NCBI GenBank assembly: GCA_031278545.1
Contig: JAITKF010000046.1
Span: 1 to 56,220 of the forward strand
DNA: 56,220 nucleotides
Reading direction: 5' to 3'
Origin: Prevotellaceae bacterium
Lineage (GTDB): Bacteria; Bacteroidota; Bacteroidia; Bacteroidales; UBA932
The notes under the pieces were generated by a model that had not been told where the DNA came from, ran no database searches, and saw nothing but the letters and a program-made list of their open reading frames with translations. Below, in pieces: positions 8,933-17,848 of the stretch (the stretch's first letter is position 1; each line of letters starts with the position of its first letter). A program made the position numbers and the translations under genes.

Positions 8933-10642
8933 ATGAAATTAAGTTGTACTTTTCTTTTAGGGGCGCTTTTGCTACTATCAGCATGTTCGCAGCCTGTCAG
9001 TATTGTTCCGGAACCAGTAAAACTGACGCTTTCCTCCGGTCATTATACGTTGGACAGCAATACGACGCTTGTCTTCCTGAATGTCGCCGAAGATGATGAA
9101 ATCAGGTATTATACACAGGATTTTATCTTCCGCCATTTGGGGCTGTCGCTTGCCATATCCAACGAACAACAGCCGAATTGGGATACTCTTCAAATCCCCG
9201 ATGCTATTGTATTCCAAAAAAACACAGACGAAAATGAGCTATTCGGCGATGAAGGGTATAGCCTGTCGGTGTCTGATAAAACGGTGTATATTGAGGCTAA
9301 TACGAATGCGGGATTCGTATATGCTTTGCAAACACTCTACCAATTGGCGCCATCCGACGTAACGGCAAAAAAGCCGGCAAGTATTCCGCTCCGAACCGCC
9401 ACGGTTGTCGATTATCCGCGATTCGGATGGCGCGGCAATCTGTTGGACGTATCACGGCATTTCTTTGATGTGGAGTATATCAAAAAACATCTGGATGTGC
9501 TGGCAATGTATAAAATCAATAAATTCCACTGGCACCTGACCGACGACCACGGATGGCGGATTGAAATCGCAAAATATCCTAAACTGACGGAAATCGGCGC
9601 GTGGCGCGTTGACCGCAGCACAGTGCCATGGCTGGAAGGCGAACCGCCACAGGAAGGCGAACCGGCCACGTACGGCGGATATTATACGAAAGAACAAATC
9701 CGGGAAATTGTGGCCTACGCCGCTCAACGAAATATCGAAGTAATTCCCGAAATTGAAATCCCCGGCCATTGTTCTGAAATTTTGGCTTCGTATCCGGAAT
9801 TTGCCTGCGACACGTTTAACTATTATGTGCAAATTGGCCCTTATTGGCCGCCGAAAGCCATTATGTGCGGCGGCAACGACGATGTTATCCAATTTTTTAA
9901 AGATATAGTGGATGAAATCGTCGAATTGTTCCCGTCGAAATATATCCACATTGGCGGCGACGAAGCGGTGAAAGATAATTGGGTCGCCTGTGCCAAATGC
10001 CAGCAACGGATTAAGAATCTTAAATTGGCCAATGAAGAAGAATTACAAAGTTGGATGATTCGCGAAGTCGAAAAACACATTCATCAATACGGTAAACGCA
10101 TCATTGGCTGGGACGAAATTCTGGAAGGCGGCGTATCGTCAAACGCAACTATTATGTTTTGGCGCGGATGGTTGGGTGATTCTGTGATTATTAAAGCGGC
10201 AGAACGTGGAAATGAAATCATTATGACACCCACGAATTACTGTTATATTGACTACTATCAGGCCGACCCGGCAACCGAAAAACAAAAAGCCATCGGCGGG
10301 TTTTTGCCACTACAGAAAGTGTATTCGTTTGACCCTGCTTATGAAAGTTTTCCTGAATCGGCTATTCCTTTTATTAAGGGCGGACAAGCGAACCTCTGGG
10401 CGGAGTTTTTATTTGCTCCCGAGAACGTAGAATACATGTTGTTGCCGCGTTTGCTGGCATTGTCAGAAGGCTTGTGGTCGCCGAAAGCCAACAAGGATTG
10501 GGAGTATTTTGTAAATAAATTGCCGGCGCAAAAGAAACGGCTTGCCGCATTAGGTTATAACTACTGCGATAAAGTAGCCTTGATAACCGACGAACCCAAA
10601 CAGGCGCCTGCCGCCGATACGGAAGAGCTGAAAACAGAATAA
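8933..10642 (+). CDS. Beta-N-acetylhexosaminidase (GH20) lipoprotein
   Basis: A lipoprotein of about 569 aa (lipobox LLSAC near residue 18) that would release terminal beta-linked GlcNAc/GalNAc from glycans in the periplasm or at the surface. Residues 25-150 form the GH20b-like N-terminal domain. The catalytic TIM barrel follows, with KFHWHLTDDHGWR near 200, EIEIPGHCSE near 275 and HIGGDEAVKDNW near 345, which supplies the Asp-Glu pair of the substrate-assisted mechanism. The C-terminus is short and has no extra carbohydrate-binding domain. An in-frame TTG lies 6 nt upstream, but the ATG at 8933 starts a clean signal peptide. Its products would feed the nag genes at 25-28 kb. It is transcribed alone and ends in a very strong terminator. 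Confidence 0.93.
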   Translation: MKLSCTFLLGALLLLSACSQPVSIVPEPVKLTLSSGHYTLDSNTTLVFLNVAEDDEIRYYTQDFIFRHLGLSLAISNEQQPNWDTLQIPDAIVFQKNTDENELFGDEGYSLSVSDKTVYIEANTNAGFVYALQTLYQLAPSDVTAKKPASIPLRTATVVDYPRFGWRGNLLDVSRHFFDVEYIKKHLDVLAMYKINKFHWHLTDDHGWRIEIAKYPKLTEIGAWRVDRSTVPWLEGEPPQEGEPATYGGYYTKEQIREIVAYAAQRNIEVIPEIEIPGHCSEILASYPEFACDTFNYYVQIGPYWPPKAIMCGGNDDVIQFFKDIVDEIVELFPSKYIHIGGDEAVKDNWVACAKCQQRIKNLKLANEEELQSWMIREVEKHIHQYGKRIIGWDEILEGGVSSNATIMFWRGWLGDSVIIKAAERGNEIIMTPTNYCYIDYYQADPATEKQKAIGGFLPLQKVYSFDPAYESFPESAIPFIKGGQANLWAEFLFAPENVEYMLLPRLLALSEGLWSPKANKDWEYFVNKLPAQKKRLAALGYNYCDKVALITDEPKQAPAADTEELKTE

Positions 10643-10661
10643 ATAATACTATTGCACGGAT

Positions 10662-10705
10662 AAAAAGGCCGACGGATTGGATAAGTCCAATCCGTCGGCC
10701 TTTTT
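10662..10705 (+). terminator. Strong bidirectional terminator
   Basis: The 19-nt arm at 10662-10680 is perfectly complementary to 10687-10705 with a 6-nt loop. It has A5 on one side and T5 on the other, and sits between the convergent hexosaminidase and dnaN genes. Confidence 0.92.
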
Positions 10706-10792
10706 ATAGTGATTGATGACGCATAAAAAAAACGCTAAGGCCGCCCCATTGGACAGCCTTAACACAAAATTATATTAACTAAAAAAGGAGGT

Positions 10793-11920
10793 TTATGCCC
10801 CAATCATCATCGGCATTAATAGAGTAAGCGTATCTTCGTTTTCGTCTGTCTTTTCTGCCGGCAAGATAAGACCGGCGCGGTTTGCATCGGCTAATTCGAT
10901 TACGACATTTTGTGAAGAAAGATTACTCAAAATATCGCTCAGAAAACTCGCTTTAAAACCGATGGCCATTTCTTCCCCATTGTATTGGCAGTTTATCCGC
11001 TCGTAGCCCGACACAGAAAAATCCAGATCCTGTGCGGAAGCCGTTAATACATTGTCAGCCATCTTCAGGGTGATTAAGTTGCTGGCTTGATTCGAATAGA
11101 CTGCCACACGGCGTACGCAGTTCAAAAAGTCCACCCTATCGACAGTGATATGGAACGGGTTATCGGTCGGAATAACGGAACGGTAGGCTGGATACGTGCC
11201 TTCTATCAAGCGGCAAATCAACGAATAGTTCGGTAAGGTAAACACCGCATTTTTATCGTCCAGTTCAATGGTTACGACATCGGTTAACCGACTTAAAATG
11301 TTTTTCAACAAATTGGCTGATTTTTTCGGCAAAATGAATGATGACGTCTGACTCGCCTTAACATCCTTGCGGGTATAGCTGACTAACTTATGGGCATCGG
11401 ACGCTACAAACGATGAACTTTCTTCGCCTAAATCAAAGAAAATACCATTCATCACCGGACGTAATTCATCGTCGGCTGTGGCATACAGCGTATGATTGAT
11501 GGCATCAAGCAACACATTCGCTGGAATGGACAAACTCGCCCGTATATCGGTTAACTCCGGTTTAACCGGATAGTCTTTGGCAGGCAAGCCTGTAATATTA
11601 AACTCGCCGCCCGCCCAACTGATTTTTATTTCGCAATTGTCAGGGTCGGCTACAAACGTAAGTGGCTGTTCGGCAAAATCGCGCAACGATTCTGTCAGTA
11701 ATCGCGCCGGAATGGTAATCGCGCCTTCGTCATTGCTATTCTCAATAGGGATAACGGTATCTAATGTGGTTTCCATATCAGACGCCGTTATGCTTAATTG
11801 ATTGTCCGATAACCGAAACAAAAAGTGATCTAAAATCGGTATAGTGTTCTTATTACCAATTACACGGCCTACTAACTGTAAGTGACTTACTAATTCACTA
11901 CTTGAAATTATAAATTTCAT
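10793..11920 (-). CDS. dnaN: DNA polymerase III sliding clamp (beta subunit)
   Basis: A 375-aa ring clamp that tethers DNA polymerase III to DNA. It shows the usual three-domain repeat, beginning MKFIISSSELVSHLQLVGRV and ending TLLMPMMIG, close to the family end LPMR/MPM. Length matches the family (365-380 aa). Neither dnaA nor recF is adjacent, so this is not the classical origin cluster, as is common in Bacteroidales. A -7 box lies 36-43 bp upstream. A weak inverted repeat (CTAAGGC...GCCTTAA, about 10735-10752) lies downstream. Confidence 0.96.
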   Translation of the reverse strand: MKFIISSSELVSHLQLVGRVIGNKNTIPILDHFLFRLSDNQLSITASDMETTLDTVIPIENSNDEGAITIPARLLTESLRDFAEQPLTFVADPDNCEIKISWAGGEFNITGLPAKDYPVKPELTDIRASLSIPANVLLDAINHTLYATADDELRPVMNGIFFDLGEESSSFVASDAHKLVSYTRKDVKASQTSSFILPKKSANLLKNILSRLTDVVTIELDDKNAVFTLPNYSLICRLIEGTYPAYRSVIPTDNPFHITVDRVDFLNCVRRVAVYSNQASNLITLKMADNVLTASAQDLDFSVSGYERINCQYNGEEMAIGFKASFLSDILSNLSSQNVVIELADANRAGLILPAEKTDENEDTLTLLMPMMIGA

Positions 11921-11955
11921 ATTCTATATTTTTAATAAAATAAACTTTTGAGCGA

Positions 11956-11963
11956 CAAAGATA
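11956..11963 (-). promoter_or_regulatory. -7 element (TATCTTTG) before dnaN
   Basis: TATCTTTG on the minus strand, 36 bp upstream of the dnaN start codon. The -33 box is not recognisable. Confidence 0.5.
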
Positions 11964-12222
11964 GTTATTTTCATTTATATTTACAGATTGTAATGTTAAT
12001 TTTTTTAAAAAGTTTTCAACTGCCAGCATGTAGGTCAGCGTTACATGTGGAGCGACAAAAAAAATCGCGACGTTCATCAAAGTCTCGCTAAGTACAAGTT
12101 GAAGAATAAGTTGTCGTCACAGCAGCTAAAAGAAGCAACATCCATAAAAAAACGGGCAATAAGATTCACTTCGGAATAATACATAGCAATACATAAAATA
12201 CGGATAGGCTTACATCATATAT

Positions 12223-13151
12223 GTGTAGATTTATATGCCAACGGTCAATACGGTACCCGCACAACAGTAAAAATACTGGATGTGTTAAGGCTTCATTTTC
12301 AAGACTTCTAACCTGTAGAGTTACCATCCTATAACAGCATAGCCAACTGGGTGCAAAAGAGCGGTTATGTCCTGTATAAAGAAGTAAGGCGGGAAGATTT
12401 TTTGGGAGATTACGCCACGATAGTTGACGAAAGCATAATGGTAGGGCGCGAAAAGCTAGTGCTCACGTTAGATGTTCCAGCGGTTAAGGATTGCGATAAA
12501 AGTTTGCAGGCGGGCGATGTGCAGGTATTGGATATGAGCGTAAGGACGAGTTGGAACAGCGCACCATAGCCCGCTTCATGAACTTGTCCGAGACGATACG
12601 CCGGGCAGTAGCCATGCTCAACTCCTTTGACCGTCTGAACACCGAAGAGCAGGAGGTATTTCGGTTCCTTACCCGGCGACGAGGGTTAGTAGAAGAATTA
12701 ACAGAAATTTTTGCGTTGTCAACATCGTGCTGCAGCGCATGAAGAACGCAGGCCTGTCGCTGGCAAGCTCCTACTGGCGCCTTTCGGCTATAAGCCCGCT
12801 GCTGCGCTCTCCCAAAAAGTGAATAGCCGCCGTTGGACGTTAATAGAAGCATATATCACAATAGAATACATCAAACTGGGCGATACAGATAAAACGAAAG
12901 AAACACACATTTCGTCAGCCATTATTGAGTCGCTATTTGGCAGCTACAAAGAGCATAAATCGCCCAACGCCATGAAAAGAGACACCAAACAAATTTTTTT
13001 CTTGCCGTTGCTGACGAGAATGAAAAGACACCCCACATTACCTGCCAGCTGCTCTAAGGACTACTTAGAATACGTTTCTCTATCAGATTTAGCTACTTGG
13101 CAGCACGAACATTTATCAGAAAATAGGACCGCTAAACGAAAAAAATACTGA
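12223..13151 (+). pseudogene. Decayed transposase
   Basis: No single frame is intact, but consecutive plus-strand pieces read as parts of one transposase. They are NGQYGTRTTVKILDVL, a stop, LPSYNSIANWVQKSGY, then VDESIMVGREKLVLTL and DVQVLDMSVRTSWNSA. After a gap come FMNLSETIRRAVAMLN, VNIVLQRMKNAGLSL and, near the end, SSAIIESLFGSYKEHKSPN. The last resembles the C-terminal ESLFGKYK-type block of DDE transposases from Bacteroidota elements. Frames change at about 12569, 12700 and 12830, and one stop (TAA 12309-12311) interrupts the first part. No terminal inverted repeats or target duplication were found, so the element edges are lost. It fills most of the 1.3-kb gap between dnaN and the lysine cluster. 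Confidence 0.6.
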
Positions 13152-13228
13152 ATCATTAAAAGATGTTTCTTATGGGGTTTGAACGCCCTACCCGACAGAG
13201 ACCATGAGGAGAGGCTGGGGGGGATGTA

Positions 13229-13867
13229 TTAGTGGGGAATTATTAGTTGGGCTTCTGTGGCTTCTTGTATTTGGGCGAGGGTAAATTCGGGGTGCAGTTC
13301 TTTGAGGACTATGCCGCGGTCGGTGATTTCCATGACACCCATTTCGGTGATGATAAGGTTGACCTGTCCTTCGGCGGTCAGGGGGAGGGTACATCGTTTG
13401 AGTATTTTGCGGTAGTTGCCGGCGGTGTGTTCCATGGCGATGATGACGCGCCGGGCGCCGACGAGCAGGTCCATAGCGCCGCCCATTCCGGGCGTTTTTT
13501 TGCCGGGGATCATCCAATTGGCGAGATTACCTTTTTCGTCGACTTGCAGGGCGCCGAGGATGGATACATCGACGTGGCCTCCACGAATGATACCGAAAGA
13601 TATGGCGCTGTCGAACGTTGAGGCGCCGGGCATGGCCGTTACGTATCCGCCGCCGGCGTTGATTAGCGTAGGGTCCTCCCGTCCTTCGTCGGGTGAGCCG
13701 CCCATACCGAGCAGGCCGTTTTCGGATTGCAGGATGACTTTTACATGTGGCGGCAAGTAATTGCTTACCAGTGTGGGCAGTCCGATGCCGAGGTTAACTA
13801 CATCGCCGTCGTGTAATTCCTGCGCGGCACGGCGGGCGATGGTTGTTCTGATTTGTTCTTTATCCAT
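13229..13867 (-). CDS. atoA: Butyrate/acetoacetate CoA-transferase, beta subunit
   Basis: A 212-aa family I CoA-transferase subunit carrying the catalytic glutamate in [10 protein letters not shown] (about residues 47-56), with the [10 protein letters not shown] opening and the [10 protein letters not shown] segment near 128. With the alpha subunit at 21503-22150 it should move CoA between acetate or butyrate and acetoacetate/3-keto intermediates, linking lysine fermentation to acyl-CoA metabolism. It is the last gene of the lysine operon, 45 bp after kamE. The two subunits are at opposite ends of the operon rather than adjacent. Start ATG at 13867. Confidence 0.92.
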   Translation of the reverse strand: MDKEQIRTTIARRAAQELHDGDVVNLGIGLPTLVSNYLPPHVKVILQSENGLLGMGGSPDEGREDPTLINAGGGYVTAMPGASTFDSAISFGIIRGGHVDVSILGALQVDEKGNLANWMIPGKKTPGMGGAMDLLVGARRVIIAMEHTAGNYRKILKRCTLPLTAEGQVNLIITEMGVMEITDRGIVLKELHPEFTLAQIQEATEAQLIIPH

Positions 13868-13912
13868 TTTTTATTGCAATTAGAGTAATTAGAGAGACGT
13901 CGCAATGAAGCA

Positions 13913-14704
13913 TTAATTATTACTCATGCGTCGTTTAATTTCCTGTACGACGAACGAGGCAACGTCGTCGGCGTAGGTGTTCATGCCGAATCCTGCGTCG
14001 TATCCCAGTTCTTTGGCCAGTTCGTGGGATATGCGTGGGCCGCCGCATACTGTTATGACGTGATTCCGCAGTCCTTCGGCTTCCAGCATTTCGACCAGTT
14101 CGACGAGGTTTTTTACGTGAATGTCTTTCTGCGTTACGGTTTGTGATATCAGCAGGGCATCGGCTTTTTCGGCTATCGCCCGTTTGATGAATTCTTCGTT
14201 GGGCACTTGACTGCCCATGTTGATGGCCGTGATCATATCGTAGCGTTCAAGTCCGTAGTGCCCGGCGTATCCTTTCATGTTCATGATGGCGTCGATGCCG
14301 ACGGTGTGGGCGTCGGTGCCGGTGCTGGCGCCGATGATGACTACTTTACGTCCGATTTCCCGGCGGATGTATTCGTCGGTTTCGGCGATGCTCCATGTGG
14401 TGCTTTCGACTTTCGGGACGTGGATTTGCGTATAGTCGACCGTGTGGACGCAGCTGCCGTAGCAGTTGAAAAAGGTGTAGTCGTCGGTCAGGGCTTTGTA
14501 GAATACGACTTGCGGGTTGTCAAAGCCCATTTTCCGCATCAATTGCCGCGCGGTTTCGGTGGCTTCGTCGCCGCAGGGGACAGGCAGTGTGAAACTCAGT
14601 TGCACCTTTCCATCGTTCATTGTATCGCCGTAGGGCTTGATGCGGGCGAGGTCGAGCGTTTGGTCGAAATCTTTGGTTGTGGTTGAATATAGTCCGTTGC
14701 TCAT
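13913..14704 (-). CDS. kamE: Lysine 5,6-aminomutase beta subunit (B12-binding)
   Basis: A 263-aa subunit of the adenosylcobalamin- and PLP-dependent enzyme that turns beta-lysine into 3,5-diaminohexanoate (or D-lysine into 2,5-diaminohexanoate). The cobalamin signature DxHxxG is present as Asp131-Ala-His133-Thr-Val-Gly136. Lys144 follows, the position of the PLP-binding lysine in the clostridial enzyme. The Rossmann B12 domain ends with HVITVCGGPRISHELA. The start ATG overlaps the TGA of the 55-aa upstream frame (ATGA), suggesting coupled translation. kamD, the partner subunit, lies just upstream. Confidence 0.95.
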   Translation of the reverse strand: MSNGLYSTTTKDFDQTLDLARIKPYGDTMNDGKVQLSFTLPVPCGDEATETARQLMRKMGFDNPQVVFYKALTDDYTFFNCYGSCVHTVDYTQIHVPKVESTTWSIAETDEYIRREIGRKVVIIGASTGTDAHTVGIDAIMNMKGYAGHYGLERYDMITAINMGSQVPNEEFIKRAIAEKADALLISQTVTQKDIHVKNLVELVEMLEAEGLRNHVITVCGGPRISHELAKELGYDAGFGMNTYADDVASFVVQEIKRRMSNN

Positions 14705-14868
14705 GGTAGTAGTTCGTCCGGTGTTTGGTAAGATGCGGTGGATTTGTTCGTCATTCCCGATAGGGGTACGGGTTCGCCAGTGAGGTTGGTCAGGGTAAAG
14801 CCGGGCGTTTGTGCACCGACGACGCTTGCCGTTAGCGCAAGCCGGAGTATAAGGAGTTGTTTGTTCAT
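14701..14868 (-). CDS. 55-aa secreted mini-protein within the lysine operon
   Basis: The frame encodes 55 residues. Residues 1-19 form a plausible signal peptide (MNKQLLILRL, a hydrophobic core, then VVGAQ), and residues 20-38 read QTPGFTLTNLTGEPVPLSG. That resembles the first strand of TlpA/thioredoxin-like periplasmic proteins (FxLxNLxGxxVxLS), but the rest of such a domain is absent. The stop overlaps the kamE start as ATGA, and the start lies 31 bp after kamD, so position and coupling argue for a translated frame. It could be a truncated redox protein or only a coupling leader. No known function is recognised. Confidence 0.5.
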   Translation of the reverse strand: MNKQLLILRLALTASVVGAQTPGFTLTNLTGEPVPLSGMTNKSTASYQTPDELLP

Positions 14869-14899
14869 GGATGATGAAATTTAAATGGGTAGTAGAGAT

Positions 14900-16474
14900 T
14901 TAAAATAACGTAGAAAGTTGGTCATTTTTCATTCGTGATATAAACGGGTTGGTGTATCGGGCGCTTTTTTCGGCTACGCCGGCCAGTCCTTTTCCGCCTG
15001 TTTTCGATCGTTTGACGCCGGCGAAGATGCCTTTTTCGAGGGCGGCGAATAGGCCTTCGCGTGCAACGTTTTCGAGTAGCGCCAGGGCGTTGTCGAGTAC
15101 TTGCTGCGCCCGCCGGCAAATGATTCCGCCGGCGCGAAATTCGACTTCGTCGCCGATGTGCCGCATGTTGTTGAAAATATATTTGGCATTTTCTATCGAC
15201 AAATAGCGGTCGGCCATAAAGGGCGTGTGTACCGCTTCGGTCAGCATACCTAAGAGCTGGATGCCTTGCCCTGTCCAGATGGCGACGGCATTGAAGAGGG
15301 CGTTCTGGATGTGGCCGCGAAAAATGTTGCCGGTCATAAATTTTGTTGGGGGCATGTATTTCAGGGGGGCATGGGGGAATATTTCGCGGGTCATTTGCGC
15401 TTGCGCCAGTTCGTAGAGGAATCCGTTTTCCATGTCGGGGTCCATTTCGAAGGCATGACCTAATCCCATTTGCGTTTCGGGCAGTCCTGCCAGTAAAGCC
15501 AGTTGCTCGTTGATCAGGTCGGACGCCAGCACGGTATGAGCTTCGTCGAAGGCGTCGGCGGTGGTGAGGTAATTGTCTTCGCCGGTGTTGATGATGACGC
15601 CGGCGAATCCGTTTAGCGTACGCGAAAAGTACTGGTCAATCAGCGTACGTTGCATGTTAATATCGCGGAAGAGGATGCCGTAGAGGGCGTCGTTGAGCAT
15701 GACGTCGAGTCGTTCGAGCGCGCCCATTGCGGCGATTTCGGGCATGCATAGCCCCGAACAGTAGTTGCACAGGCGGATGTAACGCCCGACTTCCTCGCCG
15801 ACGTCGTCCAGCGCGCGGCGCATGATTCGGAAGTTTTCCTGTGTGGCATAGGTGCCGCCGAAGCCTTCGGTGGTTGCGCCGTAGGGTACGTAATCTAACA
15901 GGCTTTGGCCGGTGGTGCGGATGACGGCAATGATATCGGCGCCTTGCCGCGCGGCTGCCTGCGCCTGTACGACGTCTTCAAAGATGTTGCCGGTCGCGAC
16001 GATGACATACAGGTAGGGTCGTGCGCCTTCGCCGAGCCGGGCTATCAGTTGCTCACGGCGTTGGCGGTTGGCGCGGATGCGTGCGATGCCGGCGTCGACA
16101 AAGGGTTCGATGGCGGCTGCGACGGCTTCGGGCGAGTGGTCGGGGAATGCGGTGAGGTCTATTGCGTCGGTAGCGACTTGTTCGGCCAGTTGCTGCGGCG
16201 AGAGATGTGTTTCTATCATAGCGTTGGCCAGCAGGAAGAGCAGTCCGTCGGAGAGGCGTCCGCGTTCTTTGACTTCGTCGACGAGTACATTCGGCAACGG
16301 CGCTTGGTGGGCGTCGACGGCGTCGACGCCCACCAGCCGGCATAGCGTGCGTTCAACGGCTACCGTGGTATAGCGGTCGACAAAGGCCTGTATGGCGCGG
16401 GCAATTGCCCGCGCCGATGCCCGCGCTTGCGCTATCTTTGCGGGATCGAGTCCTAATTTGCTTTTCGACGTCAT
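14900..16474 (-). CDS. kamD: Lysine 5,6-aminomutase alpha subunit
   Basis: A 524-aa catalytic TIM-barrel subunit of the B12/PLP aminomutase, matching the usual family length (about 515-525 aa). It opens with the characteristic SKLGLDPAKIAQAR and ends near QVLDNALALLENV...RYTNPFISRMKN. Stretches such as VIRTTGQSLLDYVPYGATTE and YCSGLCMPEIAAMGALERL are typical of the family. It pairs with KamE (13913-14704) to move the terminal amino group of beta-lysine. It lies 48 bp after kamB in the operon. No frameshift is seen. Confidence 0.95.
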   Translation of the reverse strand: MTSKSKLGLDPAKIAQARASARAIARAIQAFVDRYTTVAVERTLCRLVGVDAVDAHQAPLPNVLVDEVKERGRLSDGLLFLLANAMIETHLSPQQLAEQVATDAIDLTAFPDHSPEAVAAAIEPFVDAGIARIRANRQRREQLIARLGEGARPYLYVIVATGNIFEDVVQAQAAARQGADIIAVIRTTGQSLLDYVPYGATTEGFGGTYATQENFRIMRRALDDVGEEVGRYIRLCNYCSGLCMPEIAAMGALERLDVMLNDALYGILFRDINMQRTLIDQYFSRTLNGFAGVIINTGEDNYLTTADAFDEAHTVLASDLINEQLALLAGLPETQMGLGHAFEMDPDMENGFLYELAQAQMTREIFPHAPLKYMPPTKFMTGNIFRGHIQNALFNAVAIWTGQGIQLLGMLTEAVHTPFMADRYLSIENAKYIFNNMRHIGDEVEFRAGGIICRRAQQVLDNALALLENVAREGLFAALEKGIFAGVKRSKTGGKGLAGVAEKSARYTNPFISRMKNDQLSTLF

Positions 16475-16522
16475 TTTTCAGTTTGCTTTATAAGATGGTG
16501 GTTGAGCGGTATTCATTTTGCA

Positions 16523-17557
16523 TTAGTCTTTTTGCATAACATCATAGACCGGCCACGGTAGGGCGTTGCGCAGGGCGTTGCGCAGTAGCAGCGGGTCGAA
16601 GCGTTGTCCCTGGGGCGCGACGGGGTTGGTGCATACGGCCAGTAGCGCGGCTTTTTGTAAAACACGGATATGTCCGCCGCGGCGGGTAAATTTTTCGTAT
16701 GTCGCCGGCTCGATGAATAGACGCGTAAAATCGCGTACGATCAACGTTGTTCCTGCGTACCGGCGGGCGCTGAGGGTTTTGAAAAACGGTTCGGTAACGG
16801 CGCCGCTTACGTATAGTGTCGGCGCGGCGACGGGGTATTCCGCCGGTAATGATCCTTCGGCTGTTACCGGATATCCGGCTGTTTCGTAGCCGGTGAATAC
16901 GGAGTTGGTTAGTTTCAGGTGGTTGCCGTTTATTTCGTCGAATATCCATACGCCGCTGCCGAGCATTTGCAACGGGGCTGCGAGCGGGGGTTCGACGGCG
17001 TTTAAATCAATCAGCGTGCAACGGAACTGTGTTTGGCGGATGAGTTCCGGCAGGATGCCGGTAAGGGCAGCGCCGGTGCAAAGGATGAGGGCGTCGGTAA
17101 CGGCCGGCGAGGCGAGGCTCATGCGCGACAGTGCACCGTCGACCAGCGTCAGACTGGCGCCGCGGCGTTTCAGGTCGGCGAGGGTTTCGCAGAGCCATTG
17201 CGAGTCGGAGGGGCCGGAGAGAACGACTGTGCCTGTCCCCTGCGCCCGCGCCGTAACCAGTCGTCCTAAGGGTGTTGAGCGGTCGGAGACGGCGAGGGTC
17301 TCTGCCGGGCATTCGCGGTTGGTAAAGTCGGTTTCCGAGGTAACGAAGAGCATGCCTTCGTGTACGGTGATGCGCGGTTTTGGCGTCCGGTAGAGGACGT
17401 CGCGTTCTTCGCCGTCGACGCCGATAGATGTAACGGCGCAATGCCGTCCTTCGTTCCGCAGGCGGCGGATAAGGTGATTCAAACAGGTCGTCTTGCCGGT
17501 GTTCTTTGCCATCCCAACGACCGATATGCTGCTGTGTTTTTCTATCAACCGAAGCAT
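16523..17557 (-). CDS. kamB: P-loop protein, probable lysine 5,6-aminomutase reactivase subunit
   Basis: A 344-aa cytoplasmic protein whose N-terminus holds a Walker A loop, GMAKNTGKTT (about residues 16-25), followed by TSIGVDGEE. Later segments include LVDGALSRMS and the C-terminal CTNPVAPQGQRFDPLLLRNA. It sits between kamA and kamD exactly where related lysine-fermenting bacteria carry kamB, one of two proteins (KamB, KamC) thought to reactivate the B12 enzyme. Assignment rests mainly on this position and the nucleotide-binding loop. The usual MutS-like partner KamC is not found in the window. A dethiobiotin-synthetase-like or cobalamin-related NTPase is an alternative reading. Confidence 0.6.
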   Translation of the reverse strand: MLRLIEKHSSISVVGMAKNTGKTTCLNHLIRRLRNEGRHCAVTSIGVDGEERDVLYRTPKPRITVHEGMLFVTSETDFTNRECPAETLAVSDRSTPLGRLVTARAQGTGTVVLSGPSDSQWLCETLADLKRRGASLTLVDGALSRMSLASPAVTDALILCTGAALTGILPELIRQTQFRCTLIDLNAVEPPLAAPLQMLGSGVWIFDEINGNHLKLTNSVFTGYETAGYPVTAEGSLPAEYPVAAPTLYVSGAVTEPFFKTLSARRYAGTTLIVRDFTRLFIEPATYEKFTRRGGHIRVLQKAALLAVCTNPVAPQGQRFDPLLLRNALRNALPWPVYDVMQKD

Positions 17558-17637
17558 GTTATCCGGGTATTGCCTGCGAAGGTTGCCGCCTCGTCATTTG
17601 TGGGATAATTTTTGTAAAAAGGGGAATGGTTTTCATG

Positions 17638-17742
17638 GAAAGTGCGTTCACTTTTCGGGAAAGTGTGTTCCCTTTTCGGGAAAGTGCGTTCACTTTTTGA
17701 GAAAGTGCGTTCATTTTTCTGGAAAGTGCGTTCACTTTTCTG
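17638..17742. repeat. 21-bp tandem hairpin repeat, five units
   Basis: Units start at 17638, 17659, 17680, 17701 and 17722, each close to GAAAGTGCGTTCACTTTTCG plus one base. Within most units AAAGTG pairs with CACTTT around CGTT, so each unit can form a small hairpin. The array fills the 290-bp gap between kamA and kamB inside the operon. Because 21 is a multiple of three, both strands show repetitive open frames (GKCVHFS- or SERTFPK-like), which look like by-products. Confidence 0.85.
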
Positions 17743-17848
17743 GGGAAAAAGTTCCTTTGTTAGGCCGACTGGTCGTGTGTGGGTAATCTCTATTGAGATG
17801 TATGCTTTCAAGGGTCGGTTCCGATATCTGATATCCATCATCCAAGGG

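Noticed and set aside
10793-11920. Replication origin next to dnaN
   Set aside because: No dnaA, recF or cluster of DnaA boxes was noticed, and dnaN is often separate from the origin in this phylum.
17493-17841. Repetitive open frames (GKCVHFS on one strand, SERTFPK on the other)
   Set aside because: They arise because the 21-bp repeat is a multiple of three. Neither has a plausible start region or conserved domain.
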